From assembly GCA_963773685.1 (NCBI GenBank), contig CAVZBY010000004.1, forward strand, positions 1 through 64,000: DNA of 64,000 bases, read 5' to 3'. The DNA comes from JALHVH01 sp963773685. Lineage in GTDB: Bacteria; Acidobacteriota; Aminicenantia; Aminicenantales; Saccharicenantaceae. Each line of letters begins with the position of its first letter. Position 1 is the first letter of the stretch. The notes beneath the pieces were generated by a model, which had not been told where the DNA came from, ran no database searches, and saw only the letters and a program-made list of their open reading frames with translations. The position numbers and the translations under genes are program-made. Below, piece by piece: positions 36,797 to 43,569 of the stretch.

Positions 36797-38149
36797 TTGA
36801 ACCCGAGCAGGGCCGGGTCTCTCCTGGCGACCCTGCTGATCGTTTCGGCCGCCGCCGGATCGGAAGCCGCGGCGCCCGTCCCTAAGGAAGAGGCTCTCCG
36901 GACGACCGTCATCAAGGCGGGGACCCTGTTCGACAGCGACAAGGGGGTCTTCCTGAAGTCCCGTTACATCACGATCCGAAAGAACCGGGTCGTGAGCGTC
37001 GAGGCCACGAAGCCGGACGCCAAGGACGCGCAGGTCATAGACCTGAGCCGGTACACCGTTCTGCCCGGCCTCATCGATTGCCATACGCATCTCCTGTTCC
37101 TGGAAAGGGTCGGTCGTCAGAGCGGCGGGCTCTCCGCGGAGAGCGTCGGCGCCCTCGTTTTCGAAGGGGACGCGCTCCGGGCCCTCCGCGGTGCGGCCCG
37201 GGCCCGGACCTTCCTCGACGCCGGCATCACCACGGTCCAGGACCTCGGCAACAGCGGGCAGTTCGCCGATGTCGCCCTCCGGCGGGCCATCGAGGAGGGG
37301 AGCGCGACCGGCTGCCGGATGCGGGTTTCCGGACCCGGCTTGAGTGCCGAAGGCGGACAGATCCCCGGACTGATCGCGAAGCATCTTCCCCTGGCCAACG
37401 ACGAGTACCGGATCGTCAGGGGGCCGGAGGATGCCGCCGCGGCCGTGAGGGAGAACGTCGTGATGCGGGTGGACGTCATCAAGCTCTACGCCGATAGCGC
37501 GCCCAATCTCGGCCGGCTGTCCGTCGAGGAGATGGCCGCGGCCGTCAAGGAAGCCCATCGGTACGATCTTCGTGTCGCCGCTCACGCGGTTGCGGACAGG
37601 TCCATCCGGGACGCCGCCCTCGCCGGCGTCGACAGCATCGAGCACGCCTATGCCCTCAGCGACGAGACGATCCAGCTTCTCAAGGAGAAGAATATCTTCG
37701 TCGTCCCGACGCTCTTGTCCGCCGACGCCTACGGGCGATACATGGAGATCAGCGGGGAGACCGACAAGAGCGTCATCCGGGAACAGGTCCTTGCCATGCA
37801 GAAGCAATGCGGTGACGTCCTCCAGCGGCTCGTGAAGAACGGCATTACGATCGTTTCGGGCTCGGATGACTACATCGATCTGAATATGCCCCAGGGGCAG
37901 GGAGCCCGGAAGGTCCTCACCGCCTACGCCGAATGCGGGATGAGCGTTCTCGATATCCTCAGAGCGACTTCCGTCAATGCGGCCAAGCACCTGCGCCTGG
38001 AAGGCCGGATCGGCGTCATCAAGCCGGGGGCCTTCGCCGATATCATCGCCGTCGAAGGCGACCTGGAAAAGGATATCCGGGTCCTGGAGAACATCCGGTT
38101 CGTCATGAAGGACGGGACCGTCTATAAGGAGGCTCCCGCGCCCCGGTGA
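36797..38149 (+). CDS. Exported amidohydrolase, fourth of the array
   Basis: 450 residues from a TTG at 36797. The metal motif is intact (LIDCHTHLLF), as are VAAHAVADRS and IVSGSDDYIDL. A signal peptide covers about residues 1-25. The start is odd: the only good ribosome-binding site (AAGGAGG, 36767-36773) serves an ATG at 36780 that opens a six-codon frame (M-G-H-I-G-H) whose stop overlaps the TTG (TTGA). This is either translational coupling through a tiny leader or a one-base deletion in the sequence. It probably acts on the same substrate class as its neighbours. Confidence 0.78.
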   Translation: MNPSRAGSLLATLLIVSAAAGSEAAAPVPKEEALRTTVIKAGTLFDSDKGVFLKSRYITIRKNRVVSVEATKPDAKDAQVIDLSRYTVLPGLIDCHTHLLFLERVGRQSGGLSAESVGALVFEGDALRALRGAARARTFLDAGITTVQDLGNSGQFADVALRRAIEEGSATGCRMRVSGPGLSAEGGQIPGLIAKHLPLANDEYRIVRGPEDAAAAVRENVVMRVDVIKLYADSAPNLGRLSVEEMAAAVKEAHRYDLRVAAHAVADRSIRDAALAGVDSIEHAYALSDETIQLLKEKNIFVVPTLLSADAYGRYMEISGETDKSVIREQVLAMQKQCGDVLQRLVKNGITIVSGSDDYIDLNMPQGQGARKVLTAYAECGMSVLDILRATSVNAAKHLRLEGRIGVIKPGAFADIIAVEGDLEKDIRVLENIRFVMKDGTVYKEAPAPR

Positions 38150-38216
38150 GCCCCGCGCGCTCCTGCGACAGGCGGTCCTCTCCGTTCCCCGCGGGGGAGC
38201 TCCCCGATGATCCGCC

Positions 38217-40490
38217 TCAGTCCCGGGCGTGCTTCAGAAATTCGACGGCACGCTCCAGAAGCTCGTCGCGGCCTTCACGGACGCCCCGGATCGTCGGCTC
38301 GACGCGGATGTGGGGCTGGATCCCCATTCGCTGAAGCTGGCGTCCGTCGCCGTGGCGGACGCTCATCCCCGTGAAGCGGATGACGATGTTCCCCGGCACG
38401 ACCGCATACGTAATGTTCCCGTTGGCCCCGCTCGTCGGACTGCCGATGAAGGTGACATCGGCGACCGCCTCGAGGCCGAGGCAGGTATGTTCGGCGGCGC
38501 TTTGGGTCGATCCGTGGATGAGGACCGCGATCTTCCCCCGGTAATCGAAGGGATCGGGGTCCGGATACGCGTATCCGGTCTCCTCCCGCGTCGAGAAGCC
38601 CCCCGCGGCCCCGGAGAACTCCGGGAACTCGAACAGCGTGAAAGGCGTTTTCTTCCTGGCCAACCGCGAGATCAGCCGGAAGGTCCCGCCGATGGGGTAG
38701 CCGCGCATATCCAGGACCAGGCCCGGGGTGTCCTTGATCTTTTCGAGCGCGGGTCCGACCTCGGCGTCCAGGAGGCGGCCGAGGTCTATGTAGCCGAAAC
38801 CGTCGGGAAGCACGGTGACATTCGGCAGAGACGAAGGCTCCGGCCGGAGCGGGACCTCCTGGATGCGCGGCAGGGTCACGTTCACGATCTTCCCGGACGC
38901 TTTCCGGAGGGAGATCGCGGCGGGCTTCTCCGGATCTCCGGCCAGGAGGGTCATGTCCACCTTGGCTTCGAGACGCCCCGGGGTCGAGGCCGGGAGGATC
39001 CTTTTCAGGCGGGCACGGCGGGCTTCGGTCCTTTCGCCGTCCACGGAGAGGACGACGTCCCCGAGGCCGATCCCTTTCTTCTCGAGGGCCGGGTCCTTGA
39101 TCAGCGATATGATCGACAGGCCCTCGACGAAGCTGACCTGGACGGAGGGATTCAGGCGGCCCGTATATCGGGCATAGATCGGGTTGATGATCATGCCGTG
39201 GGAATCCTGGATCCGCGCCGTGAGCTCGGCCACGGCCAGCGTATATTCGAGGGCATCGGCCGCAGCCTCCATTTTCGGGATGAATTCGAGGAGCGTCGCG
39301 TCCCAGGGCTGGTCCATGAGGTCCTTGTAGGGGAAGAACCTGTCTATGACGTTCCAGAACCGGAAGAGGGCCAGAAGGCGGTAGTCCCTATCCGGATAGG
39401 ACATCTCCGGGTAGGACCTGTCCATCAGGACGAATTCCCGGGCCGCGTTCCCGGCGCTCCCGGTCCCCCGCCGCGGCTCGACCTTCCGTTCGCCCCGAAG
39501 GATCTCGAGACCGGCCTCCCGGCCGCCGGAAGCCACGACCAGATCCGGCTCGAGATCCCGTTCCCCGCCCTTCCTCAGGATCTCGGCGCATCGGACACGA
39601 GCCCGGAGGGAATCGGGAAGGTCGAGGTCCGCCGTCGGGACCGAAGACGCGGGGGCCGCATCGCCTTCCTGCACGACGATCGCCGATCCGTTGTCCTGCA
39701 GGGCGGCCAGATGAAGGGGAACGGCGTTGCTGTCCCCGTTGACGAGGAATACGACGAGGGCCGGGGCCGGCCCCGAAGGGCTCATGGCCCGGATACAGCC
39801 GCTGCTTCGGGCGGCGAGCTCGGCGTGATAGATCATCGGCTCCTTCTGAGAAGGGTACCCCATATAAGAAAGGAAGCGGAGCGGGGGAAGGGGAACATCC
39901 CGGGTCAGGAGCCAGGAGAGGTTGTCGGACAGGGCCATGTCGAGAAGATAGGAAGGGGGACCGCCCAGGTTCCGCAGGTCGACGAGGACGCGGGGCGAAC
40001 GGGCCGCTTCCATGAAGGACTTCTTGAAATCCGCAATGATCCGGACCCACCCCGTGTTCTCGGCCGAGAACTGCCGGTAGTCGTTGGCCACGACGACGGC
40101 GATGCCGTCCTCCGTTCGTTCGACGTAGGGCTGGGTCCTTCCCCCGGCGCCCGGAGCGGCGGGCTCCGGGGAAGACCCGCCGGCGGGGGCGGGCCGCTTC
40201 GCTACTGAAGTCACAGGATCGCCGAGCGGATCGACGAGCGACCGCAGGGCTTTTTCATAATCCTCGGCCGATACGGCGCCGCGTACGAGCGGGATCGCCT
40301 TGATCAGCGCGGCGTCCCAGTCGACGTCCTGCGTCGCGAGATACGGATGGCAGAACTTGACGAGACCCCAAAGCCGGCAGAGTCCGGCCAGCCGCTCGCC
40401 CGACGGCGCGTCCGCGGCGGCGGCGGGAGACTGGGTCCAAATGCACACCATGACGAGCAAAAGCGCGAGAGTCCTTGTCAGATTCTTCAT
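38217..40490 (-). CDS. S41-family (C-terminal-processing type) exported protease
   Basis: 757 residues from the ATG at 40490, which has AAGGAGGACGGT ahead. A signal peptide ends near AAAAD. A family-specific N-terminal domain (LAGLCRLWGLVKFCHPYLA) is followed by a low-complexity linker, a second helical domain (YRLLALFRFWNVIDRFFPY), a PDZ-like segment (IGLGDVVLSVDGE, about 540) and the S41 core. The core motifs are GFGYIDLGRL, DMRGYPIG and STQSAAEHTC, with the presumed nucleophilic serine in the last. It is the intact paralogue of the frameshifted gene at 22909-25219. Like that gene it adjoins a TonB receptor, here divergently transcribed, so periplasmic cutting of imported peptides is a fair inference. 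Confidence 0.82.
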   Translation of the reverse strand: MKNLTRTLALLLVMVCIWTQSPAAAADAPSGERLAGLCRLWGLVKFCHPYLATQDVDWDAALIKAIPLVRGAVSAEDYEKALRSLVDPLGDPVTSVAKRPAPAGGSSPEPAAPGAGGRTQPYVERTEDGIAVVVANDYRQFSAENTGWVRIIADFKKSFMEAARSPRVLVDLRNLGGPPSYLLDMALSDNLSWLLTRDVPLPPLRFLSYMGYPSQKEPMIYHAELAARSSGCIRAMSPSGPAPALVVFLVNGDSNAVPLHLAALQDNGSAIVVQEGDAAPASSVPTADLDLPDSLRARVRCAEILRKGGERDLEPDLVVASGGREAGLEILRGERKVEPRRGTGSAGNAAREFVLMDRSYPEMSYPDRDYRLLALFRFWNVIDRFFPYKDLMDQPWDATLLEFIPKMEAAADALEYTLAVAELTARIQDSHGMIINPIYARYTGRLNPSVQVSFVEGLSIISLIKDPALEKKGIGLGDVVLSVDGERTEARRARLKRILPASTPGRLEAKVDMTLLAGDPEKPAAISLRKASGKIVNVTLPRIQEVPLRPEPSSLPNVTVLPDGFGYIDLGRLLDAEVGPALEKIKDTPGLVLDMRGYPIGGTFRLISRLARKKTPFTLFEFPEFSGAAGGFSTREETGYAYPDPDPFDYRGKIAVLIHGSTQSAAEHTCLGLEAVADVTFIGSPTSGANGNITYAVVPGNIVIRFTGMSVRHGDGRQLQRMGIQPHIRVEPTIRGVREGRDELLERAVEFLKHARD

Positions 40491-40725
40491 ACCGTCCTCC
40501 TTGGCTCTTAAGGGTGAAACTTCCTCTCCTACGGAGCTGTCATGCCCCGCCCGGGGGGCCCCCGCGGGTCCGATCGGAGGCTCAGGAAGTGTAATTATCA
40601 GATTTGTTATCAATAGATTGCGATTTATCAGGCCGTTTGACCCGAACAAAGCAGGGGAGGCCCGATAGAGATCGAGCGCTCGGCCGGGGCTTCGGCGGCT
40701 CATTGTGAGAGTCGAAAAAAACCAG

Positions 40726-40762
40726 TTGACATTATTTATTTTAGCATAATATTATATAAATA
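40726..40762 (+). promoter_or_regulatory. Promoter with AT-rich operator-like motif, second TonB receptor
   Basis: TTGACA at 40726-40731, an 18-base spacer, and TATTAT at 40750-40755. TATATAAATA at 40753-40762 overlaps the -10 end, as at the other island promoters. Confidence 0.6.
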
Positions 40763-40807
40763 AATATAAAGGTCAACATGAGACCAAAAGGAATTAAGGG
40801 AGGTCAT

Positions 40808-43471
40808 ATGAAAAAGATCGGAAGTCTCATTGTTTTATCGGTCCTCTGCGTTCTGCTTATGCCGGGCACGGGCAATGCCCAGGCATCGGTGACGGGCATT
40901 CTCACGGGGACCGTCGTCGAGGAGCAGGGCCAACCCCTGCCCGGGGTGGAGGTGACGATCTCCAGCCCGTCCCTCATGACGCCCCGGCTCTCCCGTGTCA
41001 CCAATGATAAGGGCGCGTTCCGCTTCACGTTCCTGCCCCCGGGGATCTACACGTTGAGCGCCACGCTCTCCGGATTCGGGACATACAAGACCGAGAACAT
41101 ATCGGTCCTCTTGAACATGACCACGGAGCTCGGCATCACGATGCTGCCCGCCAAGCTCGAGTCCGAGGTTGTCGTCGTCAGCGCGGCCCCGATCATCGCC
41201 GTAGAGAATACCAAGCTGGCGACGAACATCGACGCGAAGGAATTGAAGGACCTGCCCGTTTCCCGGAGCGTGTCCGCCGTCCTGAACCTGGTCCCGGGCG
41301 TGGTCGGAGGGTCCGTCTTCAATTCCGGGACCCGGGAAAACTCCTGGAACATCGACGGCGTCCAGGTCACCGATCCCGGGAGCGGGAGCGGCATGAGCGC
41401 CACCCAGTCGATGGACGCTTATGAGGAGGTCCAGATCGAGACCGCGGGGCACCCGGCCGAGCTCGGGAACGCCGGCGGCGCGGTGGTCAACGTGATCACC
41501 AAGTCCGGCGGGAACACCTTCAGCGGCGAGGGCAGCGTGTATTTCACCAATTCCGACCTGCAGGCGCTGAACATCAAGGGAACTCCCGTGAAGGCTCCCA
41601 CGACCCAGACGCTCTACAGCTACGGGGTCAATTTCAGCTTCGGCGGCCCGATCATCAAGGACAAGCTCTGGTTCTTCGTCAGCTCCGGATACTCTCCGTC
41701 CAAGACCCGGCTCGACGGGTTCTCCGAGGATACGCCCTACTCGACGATCAACCCGATGGGCAAGCTGAGCTATCAGCCCAGCGCCAATCACCGCTTTTCC
41801 TTCAGCTTCAATTACAACAAGACCCGCAACCCGTATATGTTCGCCGGCCTGTACACGCGGCCCGAGGCCACCTTCAATACGACCATCCAGGCCTATGCTT
41901 ACAATGCCAACTGGCTGTGGACCCTCTCCCCGGACACGATCCTGGAGGTCCGCGGGTTCCACCTCTTCAGGCCGACGAACTATCTCTCCCGGACCCAGAG
42001 CGTCATCTATTACGATTACGCCACGGGCGTCCAGAGCGGCAGCGCGAACGACTGCCTCCAGGAGCGGTTGCGCTGGCAGTCCAACGCCACCCTGAGCCAG
42101 TACGTCGACGACCTGGCGGGCAGCCACGAGCTCAAGGTCGGGTTCGAATACGAAAGGGGCGAGTCCCGTAACGCCTCGAATTATTTCCCCGACCAGTATG
42201 GTATGGTCATGTACGATACCTGGGAAGGGACCCCCTTATATGCCTACAAGTACGTCCCGGCACGGGTCTCGGCGCAGATCGACCCGTACAACCAGTTCGC
42301 CGGGTTCGCCCAGGATACGTGGAAGATCAACAAGCACTTCGTGGCGAATATCGGGCTTCGGTACAATTTCGTCCACATCTACAATCCCCCTCAGCAGGAA
42401 CAGAAGGTTTCGGTCCCCCTGAAGGATTGGAAGAACTTCGAACCGCGGCTGTCCCTGGGGATCGATCCCTTCGGCGACGGGAAGACCGGCATCAAGGTCG
42501 GCTATGCCCGTTATGCTCACATGATGTGGACATGGTTCTACGGCCTCAATCCCAACACGGCGAAGCTTTATATGTATGAAGTCTGGGCGCCGGGGGTCTT
42601 CAACCTCGTTTATGAGTCGTCGCCTGAAATGTATACCCTGGACCCCGATCTCCAGCGGCCCTATGTCGAGGAGTTCCTCCTGTCCGTCGATCGGGCCATC
42701 ACGAAGGATATCGGCTTCAAGGCCAGCTATATCAACCGGAAGACCAAGAAGACGGTCACCTACAGCAATCAGAACCTGGGACCGGAATGGTATGTCCCCA
42801 TCTCGATCACGAACCCCCTCACCGGGCAGCCGATGACGGCCTACCAGCTGAAACCCGACGCTCCCTTCGAGGCCAATACGCTCTACAATAATGACCCGAG
42901 AGCCAAGAACACTTACCAGGGCATCATCATGGAAGTGGACAAGAAGCTCTCTCACAATTATTCGTTCCGGTTCTCCTACACCATGGGATTGACCAAGGCC
43001 AATGCCATGACCACGAGCAGCATGATGGGCGTGGGCGGCTTCGATAATCCCAACTTCTCCAACTATGACTTCCAGATGACCGATGACGCCTCGCACGTCA
43101 TCAAGTTCCAGGGGATCTGGTATGCGCCGCTCGGGATCGTCCTGAGCACCAATTACCTGGGACGGTCGGGCGCTCAGTACGCCGCATATTTTACCTACAA
43201 TCTGGGCGGTCAACAGGGTGTCACTTCTTTCCTGGCTGAGAAGCCCTCCAGCCGCAGGATGCCCTTCCTGAATTACTTCGACGTCCGGATCGGAAAAGAC
43301 TTCAGGTTCGGGGACTCCCAGCTGAGCCTGTTCATGGACCTCTACAACGCCCTGAACGCCAACACGACGACCAGTCGTTATACCCGATTTGGCGCTTCCA
43401 CCCCGTTCGAAAAAACGACCGGTATCCAATCCGGACGCTTGGCGCAATTCGGGATCCGCTATCAGTTCTGA
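40808..43471 (+). CDS. TonB-dependent receptor with carboxypeptidase-regulatory domain, second copy
   Basis: 887 residues from the ATG at 40808 (GGGAGGTCAT ahead). A signal peptide ends at GNAQ. A regulatory-like beta-sandwich (about 25-105) precedes the plug (AELGNAGGAVVNVITKSGG, about 210-235) and a barrel ending FGIRYQF. Same architecture as the product of 20152-22836, so uptake of peptide-like or other large ligands is expected; the ligand is unknown. It is a single-gene unit with its own promoter and a strong terminator, divergent from the S41 protease gene. Confidence 0.88.
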   Translation: MKKIGSLIVLSVLCVLLMPGTGNAQASVTGILTGTVVEEQGQPLPGVEVTISSPSLMTPRLSRVTNDKGAFRFTFLPPGIYTLSATLSGFGTYKTENISVLLNMTTELGITMLPAKLESEVVVVSAAPIIAVENTKLATNIDAKELKDLPVSRSVSAVLNLVPGVVGGSVFNSGTRENSWNIDGVQVTDPGSGSGMSATQSMDAYEEVQIETAGHPAELGNAGGAVVNVITKSGGNTFSGEGSVYFTNSDLQALNIKGTPVKAPTTQTLYSYGVNFSFGGPIIKDKLWFFVSSGYSPSKTRLDGFSEDTPYSTINPMGKLSYQPSANHRFSFSFNYNKTRNPYMFAGLYTRPEATFNTTIQAYAYNANWLWTLSPDTILEVRGFHLFRPTNYLSRTQSVIYYDYATGVQSGSANDCLQERLRWQSNATLSQYVDDLAGSHELKVGFEYERGESRNASNYFPDQYGMVMYDTWEGTPLYAYKYVPARVSAQIDPYNQFAGFAQDTWKINKHFVANIGLRYNFVHIYNPPQQEQKVSVPLKDWKNFEPRLSLGIDPFGDGKTGIKVGYARYAHMMWTWFYGLNPNTAKLYMYEVWAPGVFNLVYESSPEMYTLDPDLQRPYVEEFLLSVDRAITKDIGFKASYINRKTKKTVTYSNQNLGPEWYVPISITNPLTGQPMTAYQLKPDAPFEANTLYNNDPRAKNTYQGIIMEVDKKLSHNYSFRFSYTMGLTKANAMTTSSMMGVGGFDNPNFSNYDFQMTDDASHVIKFQGIWYAPLGIVLSTNYLGRSGAQYAAYFTYNLGGQQGVTSFLAEKPSSRRMPFLNYFDVRIGKDFRFGDSQLSLFMDLYNALNANTTTSRYTRFGASTPFEKTTGIQSGRLAQFGIRYQF

Positions 43472-43492
43472 CCTGTTCCTCTAACCCTCCGC

Positions 43493-43529
43493 GGAGGCGG
43501 CATAGCGTACATGCCGCCTCCCCCCTTTT
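43493..43529 (+). terminator. Rho-independent terminator of the second TonB receptor
   Basis: A perfect 11-base stem (GGAGGCGGCAT with ATGCCGCCTCC) and a 7-base loop are followed by CCCCTTTT. Confidence 0.75.
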
Positions 43530-43569
43530 CGGGGGAACCGCGCCGGCCTCCGCCTGCCGCAGGGCTCCG

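Noticed and set aside
38150..38216. Possible terminator in GC-rich gap between convergent genes (palindrome GGGGAGCTCCCC)
   Set aside because: The palindrome has no loop and no T-run, so it does not form a convincing intrinsic terminator.
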